The translations under genes were made by a program, and so were the position numbers. A DNA stretch of 64,000 bases. Origin: Shewanella sp. ANA-3. GTDB lineage: Bacteria; Pseudomonadota; Gammaproteobacteria; Enterobacterales; Shewanellaceae. The notes under the pieces are model-generated. The model was not told the origin of the DNA. It did not search any database and saw only the letters and a program-made list of their open reading frames with translations. The stretch's first letter is position 1. Each line of letters starts with the position of its first letter. The stretch covers positions 4,340,001 through 4,404,000 of the forward strand of contig NC_008577.1 of the NCBI RefSeq assembly GCF_000203935.1, read 5' to 3'. Shown one piece after another: positions 53,632 through 63,370 of this stretch.

Positions 53632-54249
53632 TTAAGGCGTAAATGGTGTTTGAGTGAAACTTAATACTTTACCCGTACCTGGGTTATACACCACCCCTTT
53701 AGCGCCCGTAGTCGATAAATCTGGCGCAGGAGTCGGTACACCAGTGGTTTGGTTTAGCACCAGTGAAGCCACTTGGTGATACACACATAAATCTAAACCG
53801 CTTACGGACGTGCCATTAATCGCATTTGAGCTTCCGCCCGCACCATCGATAACGCGCACTGTATAACGTTGATTGCGCGCATCTTGCGAATAAAGCACGT
53901 TACGCGGTGCACTTTGCAACACAGTATTAAATACCTGCTGACAGCTTGCATCGGTCATCGCCGTTGCATCGGTACCAGAGGTGCCCGTTGGATAACCAAA
54001 ACGCGGGTCGAGGGACACTGAGGTACCGTCTAAGATCACACTGCTATTTTGGCGACCATCGACTTCCCATTGTGAACGCACAAAACTCACTGCGGTGGAT
54101 AAACCACCCGCCACACCGTCCACACTGGCATCTTCAGCATCATCGGTGACATTTAAAAAACGAGGGATCGCGGTTGCGGCCAACAGACCCAAAATTACGA
54201 TCACAATGACCAGTTCAATCAATGAAAAACCATTTTGTTTAGTCTTCAT
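53632..54249 (-). CDS. mshB: MSHA pilin-like protein MshB
   Basis: 205-residue prepilin: leader MKTKQNG then FSLIELVIVIVILGLLAATAIPRF. Longer than MshA, with VRSQWEVDGR and NQRYTVRVIDG segments typical of MshB. Located between mshF and mshA as in Vibrio and other Shewanella. Confidence 0.9.
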   Translation of the reverse strand: MKTKQNGFSLIELVIVIVILGLLAATAIPRFLNVTDDAEDASVDGVAGGLSTAVSFVRSQWEVDGRQNSSVILDGTSVSLDPRFGYPTGTSGTDATAMTDASCQQVFNTVLQSAPRNVLYSQDARNQRYTVRVIDGAGGSSNAINGTSVSGLDLCVYHQVASLVLNQTTGVPTPAPDLSTTGAKGVVYNPGTGKVLSFTQTPFTP

Positions 54250-54324
54250 TAGTTTCCCCCTACTTGATGAAAGTCCATTCTAACAGCTAAATCAGTTTAT
54301 AAAAGCCCGTTACTTAACAATATT

Positions 54325-54822
54325 TTAGGAGTTCGTCAAAAAAATGACCCTGCCAGAGTTTAGTTGATAGCCAATACTATCCCCATTTTGTGAGCGATAA
54401 CGGCAGCTATTATCCTTGCGAAAATAGCTACCAATGAGGGAGTTATCTGCCGCCTCCTGCCCCATTAGTTGCCACCATAAGGCTTGGCAACCTTGGTCAC
54501 TAAGTTCGGTCGGTTGCGGCCATCCCTGCGCGCTCATGATCACCAGCGTTTGCTGCTCATTATGAGTGTTTTGCTCATTAAACACTTCCCAATCTAGTCG
54601 CATTTGCGGCGGTTTGCCAAGGGACAACCATTGAGAACGCACCATAGCCAACACGTTTAAGAAGCGCGTATGCTCTAACTCCACATTGCGGGCGGCCAGT
54701 TGTGGCATAGTCGCAAAATATTTAAATCCAATCACCGCGAGAATAATCAAGATCAAGGTCAGGCTAACGAGCCGCCCATACACACGTAATAGATCGCTTT
54801 CGGCCTTCTGTTGGCTTTGCAT
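54325..54822 (-). CDS. mshF: MSHA biogenesis protein MshF
   Basis: 165 residues with one N-terminal helix (LVSLTLILIILAVIGFKYFA) after a short polar leader and the family block RFLNVLAMVRSQWLSLGKPP; no prepilin cleavage site. Its role in pilus assembly is not well defined. Identified by sequence and position after mshG. Confidence 0.83.
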   Translation of the reverse strand: MQSQQKAESDLLRVYGRLVSLTLILIILAVIGFKYFATMPQLAARNVELEHTRFLNVLAMVRSQWLSLGKPPQMRLDWEVFNEQNTHNEQQTLVIMSAQGWPQPTELSDQGCQALWWQLMGQEAADNSLIGSYFRKDNSCRYRSQNGDSIGYQLNSGRVIFLTNS

Positions 54823-54860
54823 CTATTTGATCCTAATGACGTTAAACTCTCGATTCGGCA

Positions 54861-56081
54861 TTATTTGCCGCCTTTGACTACGTTGAGCATATCCCACATC
54901 GGCAGGTAAATACCCAGCGCCAGCACCAATACAATCGCAGCCACAATTCCGATCAGAATCGGTTCTAACTTAGCGGTGAGATTTTTAAGATCGTAATCGA
55001 CCTCACCTTCGTAAAAATCGGCGGCATCATTTAATAGTTGGTCAATCTGTCCGGTTTCTTCGCCTACCGCGACCATTTGCAACACCAGTGGCGTAAACAA
55101 TTTACTCTGGTTCGATACCCTCAGCATAGACTCGCCAGACTCAATACCACGGCGCATCCCGACAATTTTGTCGTGCATATACGCATTATCCACCGCATCG
55201 GCCACTAGACTGAGCGCCTGCGTCATCGGCACCCCCGCGCTCAACATCATCGAAAAACTGCGGCAATAACGTGAGAGGGTCGAGCGCTCAATAATCGAGC
55301 CCACGGCGGGAATGTGTAACTTCCATTTGTCCCATTGTTTCTCGCCTTTTTCCGTATGGTGCCAGTAGCGGATGCCAATAATGGTCCCGAGCAGTATTAC
55401 CAGCATCAGGGGCCAATAGTTGACAAACAAGTTTGATGTGCCGATCAACACCTTAGTCGCCCAAGGCAGGTCGGCACCAAAGCGAGCAAACATCTCGGCA
55501 AATTTGGGGATCACCATGATGTTTAAAATCACCATGGCTAGCGCGATGGCAATCAATACAAATATGGGATAACGCATCGCAGCCTTAATCCGGCGACGGG
55601 TTTCCTGCTCACGCTCGATATAACCCGAGAGCTGAATAAAAGCGTCCTCTAACTTACCCGTGTTTTCACCCACATGCACCATAGAAACAAAAAGAGAATC
55701 AAACACATCCGGATGTTGGTTCATGGCCGATGACAACGGGCGACCCGCCGTTAACTGCTCTGAAATATCATTCAGCGCATCTTTCATTCGTTGGGAGTGG
55801 GCGGTTTCGGATAAGCCTGCAATGGCGCGCAGGATGGGGATCCCCGAGCGCGTTAACGAGTACATTTGCCGGGTAAAAATTTGCAGTTCATCCAAGCCGA
55901 CTTTGCGCTTAAACAACTGCGCCAAGGTAAAGGACTTAGTTTCTTTGGCGACTTTGACTTCTAACGGGATAATGCCACGGGCTAACAACATATCGGCCGC
56001 CGCCCCCTCGGAGGCCGCATCGAGCTGACCCGTTACGGCCTGACCTTGTCCACTGCGTCCACGGTATTGATAAACCGGCAT
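54861..56081 (-). CDS. mshG: MSHA platform protein MshG (PilC/GspF family)
   Basis: 406-residue inner-membrane platform protein with the duplicated GspF domain: FTRQMYSLTRSGIPILRAIAGLSE and YCRSFSMMLSAGVPMTQALSLVAD, and three membrane helices (IFVLIAIALAMVILNIMVIP; LMLVILLGTIIGIRYWH; C-terminal helix). It couples the MshE motor to the pilin. Two bases separate it from mshE. Confidence 0.93.
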   Translation of the reverse strand: MPVYQYRGRSGQGQAVTGQLDAASEGAAADMLLARGIIPLEVKVAKETKSFTLAQLFKRKVGLDELQIFTRQMYSLTRSGIPILRAIAGLSETAHSQRMKDALNDISEQLTAGRPLSSAMNQHPDVFDSLFVSMVHVGENTGKLEDAFIQLSGYIEREQETRRRIKAAMRYPIFVLIAIALAMVILNIMVIPKFAEMFARFGADLPWATKVLIGTSNLFVNYWPLMLVILLGTIIGIRYWHHTEKGEKQWDKWKLHIPAVGSIIERSTLSRYCRSFSMMLSAGVPMTQALSLVADAVDNAYMHDKIVGMRRGIESGESMLRVSNQSKLFTPLVLQMVAVGEETGQIDQLLNDAADFYEGEVDYDLKNLTAKLEPILIGIVAAIVLVLALGIYLPMWDMLNVVKGGK

Positions 56082-56083
56082 AA

Positions 56084-57844
56084 TTACGCCTCAACGCCTT
56101 GCTGACTGATAATATCCCGTGAGAGTGGCACCTGCGATTCACTCACATCCTCAACTAGCTTAGCCACCTCTTCAATCGTCGTCATGCCCTCGCTCAAATA
56201 TTGCAGTGCTGACTCGGCAAGCGGAGTAAAATTCGGGCTTTGCAGGGCTGCACGGGCAAAATCCTGTGGATTACCGGTACGCATCGCATCGATCATCTTT
56301 TCATCCAACTCGAGGATCTCAAAAATACCGATACGGCCGCGATAACCACTGCCGTTACAGCTTTGGCAGCCAGTGCCAATGCGGAACTTAGCCGATGAAA
56401 AGTCCTGACGACTCACGCTATTCAGCCAGGCTTTTTCCTGCGCCGTAGGCTGGTATTCCACCCCGCAGTTATGGCACACGCGGCGCACTAAACGCTGGGC
56501 GATAATCACCCTTAGCGCACTAGCCACTAAGTAACTGGCGGCGCCCATATCGAGTAAACGCAGCGCGCTGGTTACCGCATCGTTAGTGTGCAATGTGGAT
56601 AACACAAAGTGACCCGTTAGTGCGCCCCTAAGACCAATCTCCACCGTTTCTTGGTCACGCATCTCACCGACCATGATAATGTCCGGGTCTTGACGCAAAG
56701 TAGTGCGCAGCACGTTCGAAAAATCGAGCCCAATCTTATGGTTAACTTGAACTTGGTTGATCCTTGGCAATTGATATTCGACCGGATCTTCTACCGTGAT
56801 GATTTTGCGATCCGCAGTATTGAGCTCACTTAAGATGCCATACAAGGTGGTGGTTTTACCGCTACCCGTTGGTCCAGTCACCAGCAACATGCCGTGGGGA
56901 CGTTTAATTTGCTTACGGATACGCGCCAAAATATGCGGCGGCATCCCTGTCTCATTTAAGGTCAGCAAGCCTGCGGATTGGTCGAGTAGACGCATTACCA
57001 CAGATTCGCCGTGGTAAATCGGCATAGTCGACATACGCACGTCAATCTTGTGGCCCTTAATTTCCATATGGAAACGCCCGTCCTGCGGCAGACGTTTTTC
57101 AGAAATATCTAGCCCAGCCATAAGCTTAAGACGCAAGACTAAGGCCGCCGCGATATTGACTTCGTTTAGAATGGTCTCGTGTAACTGACCATCGATACGT
57201 TGGCGGATCCGCAGGGCTTTTTCGCCGGGCTCAATATGAATATCCGAGGCGCGCATTTGCACCGCATCTTCAAAAATCGACTGCAGCAGCTTAACGACTG
57301 TGGTTTCATTATCGCTATCGCTTGAGGTCAGGCTCGCCAGATCAAACATTTGATCTGCGGCATATTCCTCTTCGAGCTTACCGGCAATTTGCGCGATTTG
57401 GTCAGTACGACGATACAGGTTATCAAAGGCTTGCAGTAACTGCTGCTCGGGCGCGACCGCAACACTGAGCTTTTTAGGCGTAATTAAGTTTTCTAAATGG
57501 TCGAGCGCCTGCAAATCTGCAGGGTCGCTCATAGCCACTAATACCGTATCGCCCCGATCTTCCACCGCAAGGGCACGAAAACGCCGTGCTTGCACCTCGG
57601 GGATAAGGCTTACCACTTCAGCGGGGATTGGGCGTTTGCTGATATCAAGCAGTGGCAGATTTAGCTGCTGCGACAAAAATTGCAGTAGTTGGGTTTCGGT
57701 AATAGAGCGCAGCTCAATCAGGGTGCGGCCGAGCTTATGCCCAGTCTTGCGCTGCTCTCCCAAAGCTTGTTGTAGCTGCTCTTCGGTAATAATCGATTCT
57801 TGAACTAACAGATCGCCCAAACGCATCTTTAATCTGGGTTTCAT
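56084..57844 (-). CDS. mshE: MSHA extension ATPase MshE
   Basis: 586-residue GspE/PilB-type ATPase. N-terminal MshEN domain with two 24-residue c-di-GMP-type motifs at residues 8-31 and 37-60; then Walker A GPTGSGKTTTLYG, Asp box with IITVEDPVEYQLP, Walker B DIIMVGEMRD, and tetracysteine CHNCG...CQSCNGSG. It powers pilus extension. The conserved glycine at motif position 10 is S17 in the first copy and R46 in the second, which may weaken or alter c-di-GMP binding. Four-base overlap with mshN. Confidence 0.93.
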   Translation of the reverse strand: MKPRLKMRLGDLLVQESIITEEQLQQALGEQRKTGHKLGRTLIELRSITETQLLQFLSQQLNLPLLDISKRPIPAEVVSLIPEVQARRFRALAVEDRGDTVLVAMSDPADLQALDHLENLITPKKLSVAVAPEQQLLQAFDNLYRRTDQIAQIAGKLEEEYAADQMFDLASLTSSDSDNETTVVKLLQSIFEDAVQMRASDIHIEPGEKALRIRQRIDGQLHETILNEVNIAAALVLRLKLMAGLDISEKRLPQDGRFHMEIKGHKIDVRMSTMPIYHGESVVMRLLDQSAGLLTLNETGMPPHILARIRKQIKRPHGMLLVTGPTGSGKTTTLYGILSELNTADRKIITVEDPVEYQLPRINQVQVNHKIGLDFSNVLRTTLRQDPDIIMVGEMRDQETVEIGLRGALTGHFVLSTLHTNDAVTSALRLLDMGAASYLVASALRVIIAQRLVRRVCHNCGVEYQPTAQEKAWLNSVSRQDFSSAKFRIGTGCQSCNGSGYRGRIGIFEILELDEKMIDAMRTGNPQDFARAALQSPNFTPLAESALQYLSEGMTTIEEVAKLVEDVSESQVPLSRDIISQQGVEA

Positions 57845-59184
57845 TGGCTATCTCCTAGTTGTTGTAAACGTTGTTCAATAAAAGCCGTGGCTTGGGTCGA
57901 CAGGCCTGAATAACTTAAGGCAGTGCGATAGGCCTGACTGGCGGGGCCGAATTGCTGCTGTGAATCGAGGGCATAGGCTAATCCCATCCACCATTTCCCC
58001 TGCTGTGGCTCCTGCTGCAATAACTTGCGGTAAGCCTGCTCGACTAACGGATATTGCCCTTGTTTTTGGGCCAAATCCGTTTGCGCTAACCACTTTTGCC
58101 TCGCCAAGCTATGGCTATCGGGAATTTGAGCAAGGCTAGCAAGAGCCGAATCTGTCTCGCCCATAACATGTTGCACCCTTGCCAATAGCAAAGCAAATTC
58201 AAACTCTTGCGGATAAAGCAATCGTCCCTGCGCCAACACTTCGGCCGCTTGCGCCAGCTCGCCTTGACCATAATGCAGCGCCGCCAGTTGTTTGCGTGAT
58301 TCGTGCAAGCTTGGGTCGAGCCTGAGTGCTTTAGCGTAGTAATCCATCGCCTTAACCAGCTGCCCCTGCTTTTCGGCATCCGCCGCCAACACTAACTGTT
58401 TTTGCGCGAGTTGGCTTGGTGATAACTTCACTTCTCGAATCGCCATTTGCCCCGTTGACTGAGCCTGAGCCGAAGCTGGGCTCGAAGCTTGAGGCGAAGT
58501 TTGGCGCGAAGCTTGAGTCGCAGCAGGCACGACGGGCTCACTCGCCTTAGGGTCTGTTTGAATTATTTTTACTTCGCTCTGATTTGCGTTAACGTCTGCT
58601 TGATTTGCTTTAACCGCAACCTGTTGTGACTCAGCCTGTGTTTGCGCCGACTCTTGGGTTAATGCCGCATTGTTAGACGTATCAGTTGAGGTGTTTGTCG
58701 CAACGGGTTCGGCTCTCGGTTCACTCGTTGGTTCTACTTGCGCCGCGTTTAAACGGGCAGATTGAGCCACACTTGGCGCAGATTCTGCTGACGCTGACAT
58801 ATCCTTTGCAGGAACCTCTGTCGATGACGGACTCACTTGTACCATCTCGGCAGTTGGCTCGGTTGGTATCGTCGTATATGTTGATTTAGTCGTTTCTGTT
58901 TCCAGAGGACTCGTATCTATCTGTGGGCTGGCGTTATCCGGCTGAGTTTGCGAACTCGCTACAGGATTTACACTGTTATCCGCGACGCTCTTTACGCCGT
59001 AACTCGCCTGAAAAGCATAGACCGATAAGCCGCCCACTAGCAGCGACACTAAGCTGATTACTAACCATTTGCGTGATGGATTGGGGCGCCCTAAATACTG
59101 CGCCTGATGCACAGCGACATTGCTAAGGGAATGCCCCTGCTGGCGCTTATCGAGATCCTGCAGCATCTTGTTGATCACACTCAT
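57841..59184 (-). CDS. mshN: MSHA biogenesis protein MshN (TPR protein)
   Basis: 447 residues: MSVINKMLQDLDKRQQ opening (shared with GspB/MshN-type proteins), a membrane helix (KWLVISLVSLLVGGLSVYAF), a long S/T/Q/A-rich linker (about residues 65-240) and C-terminal tetratricopeptide repeats (LVKAMDYYAKALRLDPSLHESRKQLAALHYGQGEL). Start ATG at 59184 overlaps the mshM stop (ATGA) and has GGGAGG. Probably links the secretin and the inner-membrane machinery. Confidence 0.88.
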   Translation of the reverse strand: MSVINKMLQDLDKRQQGHSLSNVAVHQAQYLGRPNPSRKWLVISLVSLLVGGLSVYAFQASYGVKSVADNSVNPVASSQTQPDNASPQIDTSPLETETTKSTYTTIPTEPTAEMVQVSPSSTEVPAKDMSASAESAPSVAQSARLNAAQVEPTSEPRAEPVATNTSTDTSNNAALTQESAQTQAESQQVAVKANQADVNANQSEVKIIQTDPKASEPVVPAATQASRQTSPQASSPASAQAQSTGQMAIREVKLSPSQLAQKQLVLAADAEKQGQLVKAMDYYAKALRLDPSLHESRKQLAALHYGQGELAQAAEVLAQGRLLYPQEFEFALLLARVQHVMGETDSALASLAQIPDSHSLARQKWLAQTDLAQKQGQYPLVEQAYRKLLQQEPQQGKWWMGLAYALDSQQQFGPASQAYRTALSYSGLSTQATAFIEQRLQQLGDSQ

Positions 59185-60110
59185 GCTACGCCTCCCCACA
59201 ACTGTTGCAGGTTAACGCCAGAGAACAGTAATGCCCCAATTGCCGCGGCACATGCTATGAGTGCGATTGCCATATACGCAGGCCACCTTTGTGAGCCGCG
59301 ACTTGCATCTTCGGTATCCTGTATCGCGCCCTTAATGTGGGCCATGCGCACCTGAGTCGCGCCTTCGCCAAAACTGAGCATCAGGGCTTTATGGGCTAAA
59401 ATATTGATCAATCTTGGAATGCCACGTGATGCCTCGGCAATCTTACGGGTGAGTTTAGGGCCAAATAAGGCTTGTCCCGCATAGCCTGCCACTGCTAAGC
59501 GGTAACGGATGTAGGCATCGGTTTCATCCCAAGTTAACGGCCGCAGACTGTAGCTAAAGGTGATGCGCTGCCGCAATTGTCTAAAGGCTTGGCGCTTTAA
59601 TCGCTCATCCAACTCGGGCTGACCAAAGAGCACCACTTGCAGCAGCTTACGGCTTTCGGTTTCAAGATTGGTAAACAGTCGCAGCGCTTCGAGGCTCTCA
59701 TCGGGCAAGGCCTGCGCTTCGTCCAACACTAATACGATGGCGTGACCATGGGCACTCAGAGCAAGTAATTGCTGCTGGATAAGCCCGGTGAGTTGCTGCT
59801 GATCGATTTCGCTGGTGTATTTTAATCCAAGTTCATTGGCCACCGCCCAGCGCAGCTCGGCGGGGGTCAGATAAGGATTAGGAAGATATGCACAATGGAA
59901 GCCCTGCGGCAGCTCATTAATCAACTTACGGCAGATTAAGGTTTTGCCCGTGCCCACTTCGCCAGTGACTTTGATAAAACCCTCCCCGGTTTGTAGGGCG
60001 GTCTGCAATACTTGCAGCGCCTCTACGTACGGGGATAACCCGAAAAAAAATCCGGTATTAGGTGTTAACGAAAATGGCGTTTGGCTGAGTCCAAAGTGCT
60101 TCAAATACAT
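59181..60110 (-). CDS. mshM: MSHA biogenesis ATPase MshM (ExeA-like)
   Basis: 309 residues: MYLKHFGLSQTPFSLTPNTGFFF opening, Walker A GEVGTGKT, Walker B VLVLDEAQ, and a C-terminal membrane helix (AYMAIALIACAAAIGALLFSGV). Relative of ExeA/GspA, which helps insert secretins through peptidoglycan. Six bases after mshL. Confidence 0.9.
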   Translation of the reverse strand: MYLKHFGLSQTPFSLTPNTGFFFGLSPYVEALQVLQTALQTGEGFIKVTGEVGTGKTLICRKLINELPQGFHCAYLPNPYLTPAELRWAVANELGLKYTSEIDQQQLTGLIQQQLLALSAHGHAIVLVLDEAQALPDESLEALRLFTNLETESRKLLQVVLFGQPELDERLKRQAFRQLRQRITFSYSLRPLTWDETDAYIRYRLAVAGYAGQALFGPKLTRKIAEASRGIPRLINILAHKALMLSFGEGATQVRMAHIKGAIQDTEDASRGSQRWPAYMAIALIACAAAIGALLFSGVNLQQLWGGVA

Positions 60111-60116
60111 GGAAGC

Positions 60117-61802
60117 TTACTTATTTTCTGGATACCAACGGTCGAGTAAGGTCTTAGAACGCTCTAACTCGTTTCTCCAAGTATCCCCGCCCACAACGGT
60201 CGGTTTTAACATAATAATCAGCTCGGTTTTCTTCTTCTGCTTGCTGCGGTTTTTAAATAATTCGCCCACGAGCGGAATATCACCGAGCAGTGGCACTTGA
60301 GAAACCACTTCAGTATTTTCGCTCTTCATCAAACCACCGATCACCACCACATCGCCAGAAGCCGCGCGGATAACGGTATCGGATTCGCGGATCTCGCTCT
60401 GCGCCAGCGGCAGCTCTAAGGATTCACTGCTGACCTTAATGTCCTTAGTTTGTTCTTTAACATCGATAACGGAAGGATGCACATGGAGCAGCACATTGCC
60501 GTCTTTGTCGATTTGTGGCGTCACATCCAATGCGATGCCCGAGAAAAACGGCGTTAACTCTACCTGAGGCGTGGTCACTGGCGTGGTGCCCGCCACTGTG
60601 GTCGATGACACGTCAGTCACAAAGTACTCGTCGGTACCGACCTTAATCACCGCCTTTTGGTTGTTCGATGCCGTCACCCTTGGGCTGGACAACACGTCCA
60701 CATCGCCTTGGGTGTCGAGCAGGCTAATCATGGTATTGAAATCTGAGCCTTTAATACTTAAGGACGTCACGCCACCGAGGGAAGCGGTGATTTTATCGCT
60801 CAAGCCTGCGCCCGCAGAGGTACCAAAATTAATATTGGTATTACCTACATGGCCCAATACGTTATCCCACTGAATACCTTGCTGATAACCGTCAGACAAA
60901 GTGACTTCGAGGATCTTCGCTTCGAGGATCACTTGGCGTTGCAGATGGCTCTCGGCGGAATTTAAAAAGGCACGCACCTGACGTAACTCATTAGGATAGG
61001 CACGAATCGTCACTAATCCCGCCTGTGGCGTCACCACCACCTGACGACCACCGCCAGTGTCACCAATAATGGCGCTCAAGGTTTCTTTCAATTCGCCCCA
61101 AAAATCGGTCTTAGTGCGCGAGCGAATAAAGGTGCCGTTAGTGCTATCGCTGTTGTTATTGTTGCCGTAATTACCGTTGTTGGAATTGTTATTGTTGCTG
61201 TTATTGCCAAAATTGCCGTTGTTCGAATTGTTGTTATTGGAGTTATTGTTATTCGAGTTGTTATTGTCGGAAATCCGGCCAGAACTCACAGAGGTCAGCG
61301 ATAGACCATCACGCTCCATGTATAAGTAATTTAAAGGGAAAGTCTCAGTTCGCATGCCCGCAGGGAACACGCGCAGGATGCGCCCTTCACGGCTCACCTC
61401 ATAACCATAAATATCTTCCACCACTTGAATGGCTTCACTCAGTGTCACACCTTTAAGTGACAATGAAATCGTGCCCTGCACATCGGGGTGCACAGCCACG
61501 CTAAAGGGAGTGCCTTGCACAAGACTTGGGAAAAACACCCTCGCATCCACATCATGGGCAGACACATCGATACGACGCTCCGTTTCCATTGGCGGAGTTA
61601 ACCCACCCATCATGGCATTGGCGTTCAGCTCACGCTGCACCGCATCGGGCATAGTGGCCGGTGGTGGAGGCGTTGGCTGACTCGCGGTTTGCATTGAGGT
61701 GGCCAGCGCTTCTTTTGAGGCAACGGGCTGCGGTCTATCCGTGGTTTGGCAGGCCATAAGGCAAAGTGAGAGTAGAGGCGTAATATATTTAATGGCTGTC
61801 AT
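60117..61802 (-). CDS. mshL: MSHA outer-membrane secretin MshL
   Basis: 561-residue secretin with lipobox (LLSLCLMAC). N-terminal STN-like and N1 domains, then the beta-domain with VLSSPRVTASNNQKAVIKVG and DVVVIGGLMKSENTEVVSQVPLLGDIPLVGELF. Between these is an asparagine-rich linker (about 61135-61270) with repeated N/S/G units, coded by near-repetitive DNA. It forms the pilus exit pore. Confidence 0.92.
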   Translation of the reverse strand: MTAIKYITPLLSLCLMACQTTDRPQPVASKEALATSMQTASQPTPPPPATMPDAVQRELNANAMMGGLTPPMETERRIDVSAHDVDARVFFPSLVQGTPFSVAVHPDVQGTISLSLKGVTLSEAIQVVEDIYGYEVSREGRILRVFPAGMRTETFPLNYLYMERDGLSLTSVSSGRISDNNNSNNNNSNNNNSNNGNFGNNSNNNNSNNGNYGNNNNSDSTNGTFIRSRTKTDFWGELKETLSAIIGDTGGGRQVVVTPQAGLVTIRAYPNELRQVRAFLNSAESHLQRQVILEAKILEVTLSDGYQQGIQWDNVLGHVGNTNINFGTSAGAGLSDKITASLGGVTSLSIKGSDFNTMISLLDTQGDVDVLSSPRVTASNNQKAVIKVGTDEYFVTDVSSTTVAGTTPVTTPQVELTPFFSGIALDVTPQIDKDGNVLLHVHPSVIDVKEQTKDIKVSSESLELPLAQSEIRESDTVIRAASGDVVVIGGLMKSENTEVVSQVPLLGDIPLVGELFKNRSKQKKKTELIIMLKPTVVGGDTWRNELERSKTLLDRWYPENK

Positions 61803-61816
61803 CTGAGTGTTATTCC

Positions 61817-62134
61817 CTATCTCTCTATTATTGCTTGAAATAATGCTAATTTCCGTCCGTCAGACAAGGAGACCGACGAGGGAGTGATACGCACCACTTT
61901 GACCCCTTGAATGCTGTCTCCCACGGACACAATCTTATTGTTGATCACGGCATAGGCCGTGTTGCCCGAGCTGACAATGCTGTTAAGCACTAGGGCTTTG
62001 TTTTGGTTCTGAGTCACGGCGCCGGCGGCCGAGTAGCCTTTACCGGGCAAGGTCGGATCCCTTAAGGTTTCGGCCGATACGTGGGCCGACAACCCCAATA
62101 ATGCAATGAAAATATAAGGCTTATTTAGCGACAC
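61817..62134 (-). CDS. mshK: MSHA biogenesis protein MshK
   Basis: 105-residue exported protein: signal MSLNKPYIFIALLGLSAHVSA then LRDPTLPGKGY and IVSVGDSIQGVKVVRITPSSVSLSDGRKLALF, a GspC/PilP-like motif. GTG start inside the end of mshJ. Likely partner of the secretin. Confidence 0.85.
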   Translation of the reverse strand: MSLNKPYIFIALLGLSAHVSAETLRDPTLPGKGYSAAGAVTQNQNKALVLNSIVSSGNTAYAVINNKIVSVGDSIQGVKVVRITPSSVSLSDGRKLALFQAIIER

Positions 62135-62771
62135 TGATAAAGTCCTTATTGATACTCAAGGTATAAAGCTCAATATCGATTTTCCCCTTAGGGTATTCGG
62201 CAACTTTATAGTCGAGTCGTTTCCAGTAAAGTTTGTCGGGCATAGCCTCTACCGCTTCAACAAAGCGCAGCACAGAAAAATAATCCCCCTCCAAGCTCAT
62301 GCGTATTCCATGGCTGTAGAGATTCAGCTTTTTCTCTTCACCCACGGCAAGGAGTGGCACGGGCGTAACCGAGGTAAACTTAAGTAATTTAATGCCTTGA
62401 ACTTGCCCAAGCAGGTTACCTAATAGCTCAGGCATATAATCGGCGGGCACCATGTCCACCATCTGCTCATTGAGCTGAGCATCAATCTCTTGATTCTGTT
62501 GCTGCAACAAGTTTAAACGCTGGCGATAGTCCTGATTAGGATCCATAGCTAATCGCTGCTGATATAAATCAATCTGTTGCATCGAAATCTTGTTTTCTTG
62601 CTCTAACGCCTTCACTTGCTGCGCCGTCGAATGCTGTTGTTTCCACAGCGACTCGATAGGCATATAGGCCGACATGGCGACCAGCACTAATACGGCGAGA
62701 GCGATAAGCCCGCGCTCACGCTGGCTGAGAACATCAAACTTTTGCGCTAACTGTTCAAATCGGGCTTTCAT
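62121..62771 (-). CDS. mshJ: MSHA biogenesis protein MshJ (PilO/GspM-like)
   Basis: 216 residues: one helix (RGLIALAVLVLVAMSAYMPI), a coiled coil (QQVKALEQENKISMQQIDLYQQRLAMDP) and a ferredoxin-like periplasmic domain. It overlaps the PilN-like gene by four bases and mshK by 14. Part of the inner-membrane alignment complex. Confidence 0.87.
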   Translation of the reverse strand: MKARFEQLAQKFDVLSQRERGLIALAVLVLVAMSAYMPIESLWKQQHSTAQQVKALEQENKISMQQIDLYQQRLAMDPNQDYRQRLNLLQQQNQEIDAQLNEQMVDMVPADYMPELLGNLLGQVQGIKLLKFTSVTPVPLLAVGEEKKLNLYSHGIRMSLEGDYFSVLRFVEAVEAMPDKLYWKRLDYKVAEYPKGKIDIELYTLSINKDFISVAK

Positions 62772-63370
62772 CGCGCTTGCTCCTCTAGGGTCTCACTCGT
62801 CAGCGTGAAAGCCAGCGGTTTATCCTCGCCGCGATCCATGGTCATAGACGAAAAAGCCTGACCTTTTAAAGTGTTCGTTGTCTTTAACTTGCCCACCCAT
62901 TGCGGGATGCTCTGCGGGTGATCGGCAAAGCCTTCAAACATAAAATGCTGCTCGTTAATCACAATATGGTTAAGCCAAACACTCGCATCGGCCACCATAG
63001 CTAAATCCTTCAGCACGGGCGAAAAACCTCGGCTGGTGAGGGATGAGCGCAGTGCCAGCTCATTCATCAATAATTGTTTTAACTCGAGCTGTTGCGACTC
63101 TAGCTCAACGCGCGCGACTAACTCAGCATCGGGTTTGCGGGCGGCGATTTGCGCTTCCAGTTCCGCTTTTTGCTGATCGAATTGCTGTTTTTGCGCCGAG
63201 GCTTGACTCAGTGCCCGCTGAGACTCGGCCAATTGCCAATAGCTAAAGGCCGCAAGTATGGCGCAGACCAGTACCAAGCCTAGGGTATAACTCATTAATT
63301 TCGAAAAGGTTAGGCTCTGCTTTGGGGGTAATAATGCCGCAGAATATAGATTCACTCTCGATTTTATCAC
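62768..63370 (-). CDS. PilN-like MSHA alignment protein (MshI-associated)
   Basis: 200-residue bitopic protein: VNLYSAALLPPKQSLTFSKLM (MshI/PilM-interacting INLY-like motif), a helix (YTLGLVLVCAILAAFSYWQLA), a coiled coil, then a small domain. In Shewanella this gene is often annotated as a second mshI. GTG start overlaps the mshI stop (GTGA). Confidence 0.85.
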   Translation of the reverse strand: MIKSRVNLYSAALLPPKQSLTFSKLMSYTLGLVLVCAILAAFSYWQLAESQRALSQASAQKQQFDQQKAELEAQIAARKPDAELVARVELESQQLELKQLLMNELALRSSLTSRGFSPVLKDLAMVADASVWLNHIVINEQHFMFEGFADHPQSIPQWVGKLKTTNTLKGQAFSSMTMDRGEDKPLAFTLTSETLEEQAR

